DNA of 64,000 bases from CAVQBJ01 sp963724405. Lineage in GTDB: Bacteria > Actinomycetota > Thermoleophilia > Solirubrobacterales > Solirubrobacteraceae. The notes below the pieces were generated by a model, which was given only the letters and a program-made list of their open reading frames with translations, was not told the origin of the DNA and did no database searches. Shown here in pieces: positions 35,619-47,788 of the stretch (position 1 is the first letter of the stretch; each line of letters starts with the position of its first letter). Both the position numbers and the translations under genes were made by a program. The DNA lies in NCBI GenBank assembly GCA_963724405.1, contig CAVRUQ010000012.1, positions 496,001 through 560,000 of the forward strand, given 5' to 3'.

Positions 35619-36322
35619 ACGACGGCCCGCTGCAGCTCGGCCTCGATGAGGCGACCGAGCTCCCCAGCATGGCGGGCGACGCCGTCCGCACCCGACAGCT
35701 CCGAGGCGGCGAACGGCCCGGTCGCCACGGCGAGGCAGCGCACCCCATCGGCCCGCGCGCAGGCGATGTCCCGCGGGGTGTCTCCGATGACAAGGGTGCG
35801 CTCACGCGGGTATGGCGTCGAGGAGCCATCGTCGGACCCGGCCCGGCGGCGGGCGATCGCCGGGAGGTCGGTCCGATCCTCCGAGTCCGAGCCGAAGCCG
35901 CCCTGCTCGCGGTCGAACAGCGCGCCGACTCCGGCGCGCTCGAGCTTGAGCCGCGCGATGGGCTCGAGGTTGCCGGTGACGAGCGACAGGATCACATCCG
36001 AGCGCCCGGCGAGCGAGTGCAGCAGCGGCGCGATGCCGGGGACCAGGTTCGGTTCGAGCGATTCGGGGCACAGCTCGGCGAAGTGCTCGACCGTGGCGTG
36101 CTGCACATCCATCAGGCCGCCGTCGATGCGCTTCGCCGTCACGTCGTGGCGCAGCAGGATCAGTCGCGCGATCTCCAGGTCGGTGCGGCCGGCCGCCTCC
36201 ACCCCCTCGCTCGACAGCTCGGGCACGCCGTAGACGTCCTGCAGCGCGAGCAGCAGTGCCTCGGCGTGGGCCCGGGAAGCGCCGACGAGCAGCGTGCCGT
36301 CGATGTCGAACAGCAGGAGCAC
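35615..36322 (-). CDS. HAD-superfamily phosphatase
   Basis: A 235-residue haloacid dehalogenase-type hydrolase, probably a phosphoglycolate phosphatase-like enzyme; substrate unknown. Motif I is FDIDGTLL, with the nucleophile Asp6 and acid Asp8. The alpha-helical cap follows (about 15-90). LSLVTGN is motif II, and VIGDTPRDIACARADG holds the metal-binding Asp. The start is GTG at 36322, directly before the first strand; CACAAT 6 nt upstream is a possible -10 box. A much longer open frame upstream is antisense to the thioesterase gene and is rejected. Confidence 0.88.
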
Positions 36323-36403
36323 GCCGACATTGTGGCGCTCGACGCGTCGCAATGAGCGACGACTCGGCCGAGCCGTTGCGTCGCGTATGCTCGCGCGCTC
36401 CGA

Positions 36404-37219
36404 ATGGACACCGCCTTTCGCACCGCGACCGCCGTGACCCCCCGCGGGGACGGGCGCTACGACGTCGACATCTCGCCCGAGTGGCGGGCCGGGCGTGGGC
36501 CGCATGGCGGCTACCTCGCGGCGATGATCCTGCGCGCCCTCACCGAGACCGTGGCCGACGCGGGGCGGGCGCCGCGGTCGCTGACCATCCACTACCCCCG
36601 CTCGCCGCAGCCCGGTGGCGCGGAGATCCATACGACGGTGGAACGCGCCGGGCGGTCTCTGTCGACGCTCTCGGCCCGCCTCGAGCAGGGCGGCAAGCTG
36701 CAGGCGCTCGCGCTGGCCGCCTTCTCCCCGCCCTGGCCCGGGCCGAGCCTCGACGAACGGCCGATGCCGGAGGTGACGGCGCCCGACCCGCGTCCGACAA
36801 TGCGCATCCCGGCCGGCGACGAGCCTCCGCGGCCGCGGTTCGTGCAGCACCTCGTGATGCAGCCGCGCTTCGGCCCGATTCCCTTCACCGGGACCGAGGA
36901 GCCGATGGAGACCGGCGGCTGGCTCGGCCTGTTCGAGCCCCAGCCGATCGACGCGGCCGCGCTCGCGCTCTTCTCGGACTCCTGGTGGTCGCCGCCGTTC
37001 GGTCGCCTGAGCGAGCTGTCGACGAGTCCGACCATCGACCTGACGATCCACTTCCGTCAGGCGATCGCCGACCCCGACCCACAGGCGCTCTGCCTGGCCC
37101 GGTTCACGACCGGGCTCGTGCACGACGGCTTCTTCGAGAATGACGCCGCGATCTGGTCGGCGGACGGGCGGCTGCTCGCGCACGCGCGCCAGCTCGCGTT
37201 GCTCCTGCCGCTGCGCTGA
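36404..37219 (+). CDS. Acyl-CoA thioesterase, double hot-dog type
   Basis: A 271-residue thioesterase-like protein with two hot-dog folds (about 1-120 and 140-271). PHGGYLAAMILRAL near 31-44 and LTIHYPRSPQPGG near 60-72 are typical of the first fold. TIDLTIHFRQ near 211 and HDGFFENDAAIWSADGRLLA near the C-terminus belong to the second, with the conserved FENDAAIWS tail of the family. The acyl group is unknown. The ATG is 12 nt after TATGCT (36386-36391). The stop lies in a 14-bp palindrome (37215-37228) shared with the convergent pseudogene. Confidence 0.88.
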   Translation: MDTAFRTATAVTPRGDGRYDVDISPEWRAGRGPHGGYLAAMILRALTETVADAGRAPRSLTIHYPRSPQPGGAEIHTTVERAGRSLSTLSARLEQGGKLQALALAAFSPPWPGPSLDERPMPEVTAPDPRPTMRIPAGDEPPRPRFVQHLVMQPRFGPIPFTGTEEPMETGGWLGLFEPQPIDAAALALFSDSWWSPPFGRLSELSTSPTIDLTIHFRQAIADPDPQALCLARFTTGLVHDGFFENDAAIWSADGRLLAHARQLALLLPLR

Positions 37220-37228
37220 CGCGTCAGC
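37215..37228. other. 14-bp palindrome joining two convergent stop codons
   Basis: GCTGACGCGTCAGC is its own reverse complement. The thioesterase TGA is 37217-37219 and the frame-corrected stop of the Ig-like gene is 37224-37226 on the other strand. It marks the original end of the now frameshifted gene. Confidence 0.55.
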
Positions 37229-39186
37229 CGCGCATCGACGCCGTGACGAGCGGAGCCCGTCCGTGACTGGGTGCTCGGGGGGCCGCCGCTCGGCGTGAAG
37301 GTGATCCACAGGTCGGCGAGCGCAGCGCCGCGCATCCTGCGAGCATGCTCGAGGGCGCGCAGTCCGGGGGCGCTGGGCGCGAGCAGCAGGACGACTCGGC
37401 CCGCCCCCGGGAGGGTGCGGCCAAGACTCGCGATGACGTCGGATGCGGGCGGAAGCGCGCCGCCCCAGGCGGAGCCGTGCCTGGCCTCGAGCAGGCGCAC
37501 CGCGCCCGCGCACGTCACGGTGAGGCCGACCCGCAGCGTGCCTGGCGCCTTCTGGGGCGCGACCGAGCCCACCGCGAAGCGCCGACACGCGGACGCGTTC
37601 GTGCGCGGAGGGTGTGGCGCTACCGGCGCAGCGACGCTGTTCGACGTGCCCGTCACCGACGTGCTGGTCGTCGCTGTCGTCGTCGTCGCCGTGTCGCTCG
37701 TCGCGGAGGTCACAGTCGTGCTGCTCGTCGTCGGACTGCTCGTGGTGGTGGTCGTGACCGATCCCCCGGTGCCGACGTCCACGCCGGCGGTCGACGGTGT
37801 CCCGGTGAGAGCGAGCGGCGCGGCGTTGCCCGCGGCATCCGCGATCGTGCCCCCGTTGAGATCGACGCTCGAGGCGAGCGTGATGCCGCTCGGAGCGCGG
37901 TCCCCGGCGGCGACCGTGTAGCGGAAGGTGATCGCGCCGGTGCCCGACCCGAAGGTGTAGTTGGCGTACACCGTGTGCCCCGCAGCCAAGCCGATCGCGA
38001 TCCGCGGTGTGCCGGTGACGAACACCGGCGCGCTGAAGGCGAGGGTGACTTGGAGCCACTGTCCGGCCCCGTAGGTTCCGTCGGCGGGAACGGTGATCGA
38101 CGTATTCGAAGGGCCGGTGCGCTCGATCGTGTATGTCTGCCCGGCGAGGTAGCCGCCGCTGATCGCGTTGCCCACGGGGTCCTCGATGCCCGTCCCCGAG
38201 GCGTTGAGATCAAGGCGCAGCGTGCCCTCCCCGGTCACCGAGCCGACCGTCACCGTGTACGTGCTGCCGCTGCCCGTGATGCTCGCGACGGTCCCCGATG
38301 CGGTGCCGGTGGTCGTCAGCGAGAAGTCCGACGCGTCGACCCCGGTCACCGACTCGCTGAACGTCACCACGAACTGATCCGAGCCGGCGTTGTTCGCGGC
38401 CGGCCCGACGAGATCGATCGAGGACACCGTCGGCGACGTGCACCGAACGGTGTAAACCCCGCCGTCGGTGAAGCCGCCACCGATCGGGTTGCCGACGGCA
38501 TCCATGATGCCGGTGCCGGAGCCGTTGAGATCAAGCTCGAGCGTGCCGTCCCCGGCCACCGATCCGACGGTCACGGTGTACGTTGTGCCGCTGCCGGTAA
38601 CGCTCGCGACCGTCCCCGACGCCGTGCCGGTGGTCGCGGCCGTGAAGTCCGACGCGTCAACGCCGGTCACCGGCTCGCTGAACTCGACCGTGAACTGGTC
38701 GGAGCCAGCGTTGTTCGGCGAGGACCCAACGAGCGCGATCCACGACACCGTCGGCGGGGTGAGCTGCACCGTGTACTTCTGTCCGGCGAAGATGTTCTGG
38801 CTGAACGCGTTGCCGGCGAGGTCGTGGACGTCATTCTCCGCCGCGTCCACGACCCACAGGCCGAGCGTCCCGTCGCCCGAGACCGCGCCGGCCGTCACCA
38901 TGTACGTCGTGCCGCTGCCCGTGACGCTCGTCACCGTCGCCGAGGCGGAACCCGTGGCGCCGAGCCCGAAGTCGGACGCGCTGACGCCGGTCACCGGCTC
39001 GCTGAACGTGACCGTCCACTGATCGGTGCTCGCATTGTTCGGCGAGGACCCGTCGATGACGATCGACGCTACGGTCGGCGGCGTGTGCTCGACCGTGTAC
39101 ACCTGCCCGGCGGTGAAGCCGCCGCTGATCGGGTTGCCGGCCAGATCCTGGACGCCCGTGCCTGAGGCGTTCAGATCGAGCCGTCC
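37224..39186 (-). pseudogene. Truncated, frameshifted gene for a secreted Ig-like repeat protein
   Basis: On the minus strand the frame encodes three Ig-like repeats of about 105 residues (each starting like PPTVASI, with SEPVTGVDASDF and TGSGTTYTVTVGSV), a related fourth domain, a Thr/Ser-rich spacer of about 45 residues and a C-terminal module. Domains like these build cell-surface stalks. It looks broken at both ends. At 39186 the frame begins in the middle of a repeat (RLDLNASGTG), right after an in-frame TGA at 39187-39189, with no signal peptide and no usable start before a GTG at 39102. At the 3' end the original frame runs on to 37057 inside the thioesterase gene, while a -1 shift near 37245-37260 gives a short natural ending at 37224, back to back with the neighbour's stop. 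Confidence 0.7.
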
Positions 39187-39278
39187 TCATCGACCGCCGC
39201 TCTGCCGTCCTTGACCGGACGGCACCCTCGCTCGTACGCACATCCAGGGGCCCCACCTCGCCGCCCGGGCCGCCTCCG

Positions 39279-40346
39279 TCAGCGCGCGAACGACACGTCG
39301 GCCGCGAGCCGCAGCGCGAACGCGGCGATCAGGCGCGCGCAGGCGTCGACGTCGTCGAGCTGGACGAGCTCGACCGGTGAGTGCATGTAGCGCAGCGGGA
39401 TCGACACGAGTCCCGTCGGGATGCCGGTACGCGAGAGGTGGATCGCGTCGGCGTCGGTGCCCGTGTTGCGCCCGGATGCCTCGAGCGTGAACGGGATCGA
39501 CTCCGCCTCGGCCGCCTGGAGCAGGAGCTCGCTCAGGCGCGGATGGATGATCGAGCCCCGCGCGATGACGGCGCCCGAGCCGAGGGCGTGCGCGCCCGAG
39601 GCCTTCGGGTCGGCCCCGGGCGTGTCGGTCGCGTGCGTCACGTCGACGACGACGGCGGCGTCCGGGCGCAGCGCGTTGGCGATCGTGCGCGAGCCGCCGA
39701 ACGTGATCTCCTCCTGGGCCGCGGCGACCGCCACGACCTCCCACTCGGCGCCGCCGGCCTCGGAGACGAGGCGCGCGGCCTCCAGCGCGATGTAGGCGCC
39801 GAGGCGATTGTCCAGCGCGCGTGACGCGACGCGCCCCGCGGCCAGCTCGACCGGAGCGACGTCGATGACCGCCACGTCACCGACCTGCACGAGGGCGCGC
39901 GCCTCGTCGCCGCCGGCAGCACCGATGTCGATGTGCAGGTCGCGCACCTCGGGGGTCTGCTTGCGCTCCTCCTCGCGCAACAGGTGGATCGCCTTCTTGC
40001 CGACGACGCCGACCACCGAGCCCTCGCGCGTCGCGATGCGCACCCGCTGCCCGAGCAGGATCTGGGCGTCCCAGCCGCCGACGGCGCGAAACCACACGAA
40101 CCCGTCGTCGTCGATGTGCGTGACGATCAGACCGATCTCGTCGATGTGCCCGACGATCGCCAGGCGCCGGTCCGACGTGCGACCGGCGATCGTCGCCATC
40201 GAGGAGCCGAGCGTGTCGCCCTGCACCTGGGCCCCGAACGCGGCCGCCGCGGCGCGCCAGGCGGCGGACGGAGCCGCCTCGTAGCCCGACGGCCCGGCGG
40301 CCGCCAACAGCTCACCGAGCACGGGCGGGATTGTCTTCAGCGTCAT
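39279..40346 (-). CDS. M42-family metallo-aminopeptidase
   Basis: A co-catalytic zinc aminopeptidase of the M42 (tetrahedral/glutamyl aminopeptidase) family, 355 residues, probably a large cytosolic oligomer that trims peptides. Metal and catalytic positions are clear: the His-Asp in VGHIDEIGLIV, Asp in SRALDNRLGA, the Glu pair in AAAQEEITFGG, Asp in VVVDVTHATD and the final His in RYMHSPVELV. The apical PDZ-like insertion covers about 75-165. The ATG at 40346 is fixed by a strong AGGGGG Shine-Dalgarno. It lies 58 bp downstream of aconitase on the same strand and may be co-transcribed. Confidence 0.92.
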   Translation of the reverse strand: MTLKTIPPVLGELLAAAGPSGYEAAPSAAWRAAAAAFGAQVQGDTLGSSMATIAGRTSDRRLAIVGHIDEIGLIVTHIDDDGFVWFRAVGGWDAQILLGQRVRIATREGSVVGVVGKKAIHLLREEERKQTPEVRDLHIDIGAAGGDEARALVQVGDVAVIDVAPVELAAGRVASRALDNRLGAYIALEAARLVSEAGGAEWEVVAVAAAQEEITFGGSRTIANALRPDAAVVVDVTHATDTPGADPKASGAHALGSGAVIARGSIIHPRLSELLLQAAEAESIPFTLEASGRNTGTDADAIHLSRTGIPTGLVSIPLRYMHSPVELVQLDDVDACARLIAAFALRLAADVSFAR

Positions 40347-40404
40347 CGTTCCCCCTTGACGTGCGGCGCGTGCCGGCGCGCACGCGCCGCCGCCGCGGTT
40401 TGCC

Positions 40405-43275
<2,871 letters not shown>

Positions 43276-43525
43276 ACGATCTCCCGGCCGTCGGTGTTTG
43301 CCGCTGAACGAGGCGCGACGCAGCCGCCGATCGCGCGGCGTTCGCCCGTGTCAGTCACCTGCATCCTGACAAACGGGAGCGGTGAAGGCGGCGCGTCCGC
43401 CCCGGGGCCGGGCGGCGCCGGGCGTGAGCCCGCGGACGGGCCGCCCCTGCGACGGCCCGCCCGCGACCCGGTCGTCACCCCGCGAAGTCGGGACTCCCGC
43501 CCCGGCGACGCGCCCCTGCGATCGG

Positions 43526-44161
43526 TCAGGCGGCCTTGATGAGCGGCCCGGCCGCGGCGAGCACCTCGGCCTTCGTCAGCGCCTTGTCGAAGCCGAGATC
43601 CGGGGTCGGCGAGTCGCCAACGAGCAGATTGATCGCGGCCGCGTGCCGGGCCTCGACCTGCACGATCTCGCCGGCCGACGCCAGCACCGCCTTGCTGGCG
43701 ATCATCGGGGCCGCGCCGTTGTAGGCGCCGACGCCGGTGTTCTCCAGCGTCGAGGCGAGGGCCAGGAACGACTTCTGGTCGCTGACCGGGAAGACGAAGG
43801 TCGGCCTCGTCACCGGCGTCCCGCCGAGCTGCTTCACGGCGGCGGCCAGCGCGGCCACGTGCTCGGCCTCCTGGTCGCCGAACTCCTGGGCGTAGTGCTT
43901 CGCCAGGCCGCTGAGGCCGACCTGCTTGCCCTTCTCCTGGTAGAACGCCGACTCGAGGTACTCGAGCGTGAGCGCGAAGTTGAGGATGTCGACGTCGGTG
44001 CTGCCGGTCTGGGCGAGCGCCGAGGACACGAACGGCGCGACCGCCGACGTGCCGTAGATCGCCCCGGCGGCGAGCGCGCCGCGCAGGATGAAGCTCCCGC
44101 GCGTCATGCCATGGACCTCGAAGCCGGCGAGCTCGGGATGTGCCACGTTCTGATCAGCCAT
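43526..44161 (-). CDS. Exported ferritin-like domain protein
   Basis: A 211-residue protein with a ferritin-like four-helix bundle (PF13668 type). An N-terminal signal (about 19-50, TRGSFILRGALAAGA then a hydrophobic stretch ending SALAQ) directs export. The bundle shows FALTLEYLESAFY, FGDQEAEHVAALAAAV and VEARHAAAINLL, with the Glu and Glu-x-x-His positions expected for a metal site. Its role may be iron handling or redox stress; this is inferred. The next gene (44204-44926) is a paralogue. The ATG follows GAGAGGAA. Confidence 0.88.
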   Translation of the reverse strand: MADQNVAHPELAGFEVHGMTRGSFILRGALAAGAIYGTSAVAPFVSSALAQTGSTDVDILNFALTLEYLESAFYQEKGKQVGLSGLAKHYAQEFGDQEAEHVAALAAAVKQLGGTPVTRPTFVFPVSDQKSFLALASTLENTGVGAYNGAAPMIASKAVLASAGEIVQVEARHAAAINLLVGDSPTPDLGFDKALTKAEVLAAAGPLIKAA

Positions 44162-44203
44162 CGCTGGTTGTTCCTCTCTGGTGCGTTGAAGGGTTGGGGC
44201 CGG

Positions 44204-44926
44204 TCAGGCCAGGAAGGGCTTGACGGCCGCGAGCACCGTCGCCATGTCGGCCGGCTTGGCGAACGCACCGTCGGGCGTCAACGGCTTGTGCACGAGCGTG
44301 GCCAGGGTCGCCGCGTGGCGCGCCTCGACCGAGTGGATCGAGAGCGCCGCGGCGAGCACCGCCTTGCTCTGGATCGACCCGGCCTGCCCGAGGTACGCGG
44401 CGGCGCCGAGGTTCTCGACGGTGTAGGCAAGCTGTGCAACGGCGCCCGCGGTCGTGATCGGGAACGTTCCCGTCGGCGGCGCGACGGGCGTGCCCCCGAG
44501 CTGCGTGATCGCGGCCTTGATCGCCTCGACGTGCGACTGCTCCTGCTCGCCGAAGCTCGTCACGAGCGACCCCGCGGCCCCGCTGAACAGGTTCGCGGCG
44601 ATCACCTTGCCGTAGAACTGCGTCTCGAGGTACTCGAGCGTCAGTGCGTAGTTGAGGATCGCGATGTCGCCCTTGGCCGCGCCCGGTGAGCTCGCGCCCG
44701 CCGCGGCGGCCGCGGCGGTCGACGCGGACGCGGTCGACGCGCTCGACGTGGCCGACGAGCTCGAGGAACTGCTGCCGCAGGCGGCGAGGACGAAGGCGCC
44801 GAAGCTCGCGGCGCCGGCGCCGCCGACGGCCTTCAGGAAGCGCTTGCGGTCGGTGTCGTCGCGCACGAGGCGCTCCACGACGCCCGGAGGCTGCGGGACG
44901 GATTCCTCGGGGCCAGGATTCGGCAT
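44204..44926 (-). CDS. Ferritin-like lipoprotein, probably Tat-exported
   Basis: A 240-residue paralogue of the gene downstream. The N-terminus DRKRFLKAVGGAGAA (about 26-40) resembles a Tat motif with a Lys in place of the first Arg, and LAAC ending at Cys50 is a lipobox, so the mature protein should be lipid-anchored outside the membrane. A low-complexity Ser/Ala spacer (51-85) holds the bundle off the membrane. Helices ILNYALTLEYLETQFY, FGEQEQSHVEAIKAAI and SVEARHAATLATLV carry the Glu/His pattern. GGAGGT 6 nt upstream fixes the ATG. The 42-bp gap to the paralogue suggests an operon. Confidence 0.88.
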   Translation of the reverse strand: MPNPGPEESVPQPPGVVERLVRDDTDRKRFLKAVGGAGAASFGAFVLAACGSSSSSSSATSSASTASASTAAAAAAGASSPGAAKGDIAILNYALTLEYLETQFYGKVIAANLFSGAAGSLVTSFGEQEQSHVEAIKAAITQLGGTPVAPPTGTFPITTAGAVAQLAYTVENLGAAAYLGQAGSIQSKAVLAAALSIHSVEARHAATLATLVHKPLTPDGAFAKPADMATVLAAVKPFLA

Positions 44927-44956
44927 GTCGGTACCTCCGCTTCGCTGACGGCTTCT

Positions 44957-44986
44957 GGAGCGCGGGCCGCGATTCGGCCCGCCTCC
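44957..44986. promoter_or_regulatory. Hairpin upstream of the ferritin-like pair
   Basis: An inverted repeat (GGAG and GCGGGCC paired with GGCCCGC and CTCC, one bulged base, 7-nt loop) starts 31 nt before the ferritin-like lipoprotein start. It could lie in the 5' leader and act on translation, or be an operator. No known riboswitch is recognised. Confidence 0.4.
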
Positions 44987-45179
44987 ACGGTGCTGCCCGC
45001 CGGCGGCGCCTCTGTGCGCTCGCGGGCAATGCCCCTCTTGCGGAACCGAGGGCCGAACGGATCAACCGGAGCGCACGCGCTCGCCAGAACGCGGGCCGGT
45101 CGGCCGCGGTCGGGCCGCCGGGCGGCGGCCGTTTCGCCGGCGCGGCCTCACCCGCGCCGGCGTCCCTGCGTGTGTGTCG

Positions 45180-46835
45180 CTAACGCTTCGCGGAGCACCA
45201 GGGGTTCGACGGCACCCCGGCACAGGGATTCGGATCGGTCGGCAGGCTCGGCAGCGGGTGCGTGACGACCTTCGTCACGCGCGGATACTGCATCCCGGGC
45301 GCCGAGGCGCACGGGCCGAACAGCTGCGTGTCGCAGATCGCCTGCAGGGCGAGCGGACTCGTCACGCCGGCGCCCGCACCGGGCTGTCCGCAGATGGCGC
45401 TCGTCGTCTGCAGGTTGGCCGGATCGGTGGTCAACGGGCCGAGCGTGTCGGTGTTGCCGTGGAAGCAGCTGGCGGGCGTGTTCTGGTTCGAGACCAGGCC
45501 GATGTCACCGTTGCTGACGTTGCCGAAGAAGCCGTTGTGGGTGAACGTGTTGCCGGTGATCTCGTTGCCGTAATCGTCGTAGTAGCAGAGGATCGTCTGG
45601 CCGAAGATGACCGCGTTCGGCGTGCCGCCACGACACGGGATCGCCTCGGGCGGAGGCGTCTCGGTGTCCGGGTAGGGCACGAGCAGGATCCCCCAGGCGC
45701 CGTTGTTGACGAAGCGATTGCCGACGACGATGTTGTTGCGCGCCCCCGACAGCGACATGCCGGTCCCCACCGGGCCGTAGGAGGCGGCGCCGATCGAGGG
45801 GACGTTCGGGTTGTTGTTGTCGTGGACGTAGTTGTTGAAGAACACCCAGCACGAGTGCGTCTGCTGAATGCCGGCCGGGAGCATCTTCAGGTAGCTGGCC
45901 GGCGAGGCGGTCGGGCAGGCGCCGTCCTGTGGTGAGGGCGCGTCGTCGTTGTTCTGGCTGTTGGTGTCGAAGCCGTCCTGGTTGTTGTCGAACTGCGAGT
46001 TCTCGATCAGCAGGTGCCCGCCGGAGTTCGTGCCCGAGTAGCCGAGGATGTTGAACTCCGCCTGGTCGTCATCGAGGGTCACGCCGCAGTCCGGACACGC
46101 TCCGACGTAGTAGCCGGAGTCGTTCTGGTTGGAGGCGTAGTCGTGGGCGAACAGCCCGGGGCCGCCCTTCGTGTTCGACGAGTAGATGCCGTAGCCGCCG
46201 GCCGGCGACTGCTCGTTGACGAAGTAGGTCGAGGTCGCCGTCAGCCACGAGCCGGTGAACGACATCGCCATCTGCTTGCCGGTCGACGCGCCACCCGTGA
46301 ACCAGACCGCGTTGCCGCCGCCGAGGTCGCCGGTGAGGAAGTTGCAGGCGGTGAGGTTCTCGACCGTCACGCCCGTCGCCTTGTACACCAGGATGCCGTT
46401 CGCCCCGCCCGGCTTGCCCGCCGGATCCTTCGGGCCGAACGTCTGCGCGCTCGTCGCCGAGCTGCAGCGTGGCGTCCCCTTCTTCGTGCCGTCGATGACG
46501 ACCGAGCCGCGGTCCAGGCCGATGAGGTGCAGGTTCTTCTTCGTGATGAGGACCGCGGCGCCGGCCCGGTCGCCGCCCTTGGCGCCGCTTGGCTTCTCGA
46601 TCTTGGTCGTCTTGTAGTCGCCTGGCGCGATGAGGATGTAGTCGCCGGGTTGCGCGGCGCGCACGGCGGCCGGGATCGTCGTGTAGCCGCCCTTGATGCC
46701 GTGGTACGTGCCGACGAGCAGCACGCGCGGCTTCGCTCCGGCCGCAGCCGGACCGGCCGTGCCGATCGCGGCGACCAGCGCTGTGAACGCGAAGATCCAG
46801 GTCAGGCGGCGACGCCTGTCGTGCCGTGCCCTCAT
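45180..46835 (-). CDS. Secreted right-handed beta-helix protein
   Basis: A 551-residue exported protein. A basic N-terminus and hydrophobic core (about 1-34, ending AGPAAAGAKP) form a Sec signal. The opening GTYHGIKGGYTTIPAAVRAAQPGDYILIAPGDY is typical of pectate-lyase-like or NosD-like beta-helix proteins. Rungs rich in Asn and Gly follow (NFLTGDLGGGNAVWF, SGARNNIVVGNRFVNNGAWG, GNEITGNTFTHNGFFGNVS), with paired Cys. No catalytic residues can be assigned, so it may bind or cleave polysaccharide. The ATG at 46835 follows GAGGAGAGGG; the longer upstream frame is a shadow of the divergent gene. Confidence 0.85.
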   Translation of the reverse strand: MRARHDRRRRLTWIFAFTALVAAIGTAGPAAAGAKPRVLLVGTYHGIKGGYTTIPAAVRAAQPGDYILIAPGDYKTTKIEKPSGAKGGDRAGAAVLITKKNLHLIGLDRGSVVIDGTKKGTPRCSSATSAQTFGPKDPAGKPGGANGILVYKATGVTVENLTACNFLTGDLGGGNAVWFTGGASTGKQMAMSFTGSWLTATSTYFVNEQSPAGGYGIYSSNTKGGPGLFAHDYASNQNDSGYYVGACPDCGVTLDDDQAEFNILGYSGTNSGGHLLIENSQFDNNQDGFDTNSQNNDDAPSPQDGACPTASPASYLKMLPAGIQQTHSCWVFFNNYVHDNNNPNVPSIGAASYGPVGTGMSLSGARNNIVVGNRFVNNGAWGILLVPYPDTETPPPEAIPCRGGTPNAVIFGQTILCYYDDYGNEITGNTFTHNGFFGNVSNGDIGLVSNQNTPASCFHGNTDTLGPLTTDPANLQTTSAICGQPGAGAGVTSPLALQAICDTQLFGPCASAPGMQYPRVTKVVTHPLPSLPTDPNPCAGVPSNPWCSAKR

Positions 46836-46944
46836 CGTGCCCTCTCCTCTCGTGCGGATGGACACCCCTCGACGGGCAACATACACCCGGGCGTAGGCGC
46901 ATGCGCGACCGCCCGCGGGCGGCGCCGCTTTATGCTCGGCGTCA

Positions 46945-47775
46945 GTGACCGAGCGCACCCACCTGCCCAAACGCGAATCGCCGGACGAGTTCCTGCGCCA
47001 GACGCGGGTGGCCGCCGTGGTCGCGTTGCTGCTCGTCGCCGGCGCCGTGACCTCCGACATCCTCGACAGCGCGTTCTGGACCGACCACGCGATGATCACC
47101 GGGCTCGTCGCGAGCCTGCTCGTCATCGCCATCTCGGCCGCCGTCATCAACGAGCTGATCGAGCGCCGTGATCGCCAGCGCTGGTCCGTGCTCGCGCAGT
47201 ATGTGCTCTTCGATCTCGTGCGCACGGCCCGGGCGAGCTGGACCGGGCTGCTCGAGCTCGCCGACCTGACCGACCGCGACCAGAGCGCCGCGGCCTCGCT
47301 CGCGGACGGCAGCAGCGTCGTCGCCGACCGAATCCCGCTGCGCGACGGCATCGCCGCGGTCATCGCCGACCCCGACCGCCGCGCGACGCTGCAGCGCGCC
47401 GTGGCGACGATGGCCCGGCTTTGCGACGACGTGCTCGGCCGTTGGGCCACCGTGATGCTCAACGCGACCGCCTACACCGAGGTCCTCGATCGTCACGTCG
47501 AGCTGTACTCGCGCATCGCCTGGCTCGACGGCCTGCTCGGCAACTACGAGCCGATCGACGACGACCCGCGACGGCGGCGGCTCAGCCGGGCCAGTCCCGC
47601 CATCGGCGTCCAGCAGGACTTCGACGACGACGTGCTGCGCGACATGATCGTGTCGATCGTGGTGCTCGCCGAGAGCCTCGATCGCGCGACGCTCACGCTC
47701 GCGATGGGCCTGGTGCCGCTCGACTGGTGGGACGACCGCACGCGCGCCGCGGTGGCCGCACCAAGCCCCCGCTGA
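46945..47775 (+). CDS. Two-span membrane protein with large cytosolic helical domain
   Basis: A 276-residue protein of unknown function. Two hydrophobic helices (about 22-40 and 50-68) near the N-terminus are followed by a long, mostly helical, charged domain. The GTG at 46945 is 8 nt after TATGCT (46931-46936). Only 13 bp separate it from the first giant membrane protein gene, so it probably heads an operon with both and may regulate or scaffold them. Confidence 0.75.
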   Translation: MTERTHLPKRESPDEFLRQTRVAAVVALLLVAGAVTSDILDSAFWTDHAMITGLVASLLVIAISAAVINELIERRDRQRWSVLAQYVLFDLVRTARASWTGLLELADLTDRDQSAAASLADGSSVVADRIPLRDGIAAVIADPDRRATLQRAVATMARLCDDVLGRWATVMLNATAYTEVLDRHVELYSRIAWLDGLLGNYEPIDDDPRRRRLSRASPAIGVQQDFDDDVLRDMIVSIVVLAESLDRATLTLAMGLVPLDWWDDRTRAAVAAPSPR

Positions 47776-47788
47776 CCCCGCGCGCACG

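Noticed and set aside
37620..37770. The Thr/Ser-rich GT/AC-skewed stretch as a microsatellite or CRISPR-like repeat
   Set aside because: It encodes a Thr/Ser-rich spacer in the Ig-like pseudogene and has no regular repeat-spacer structure.
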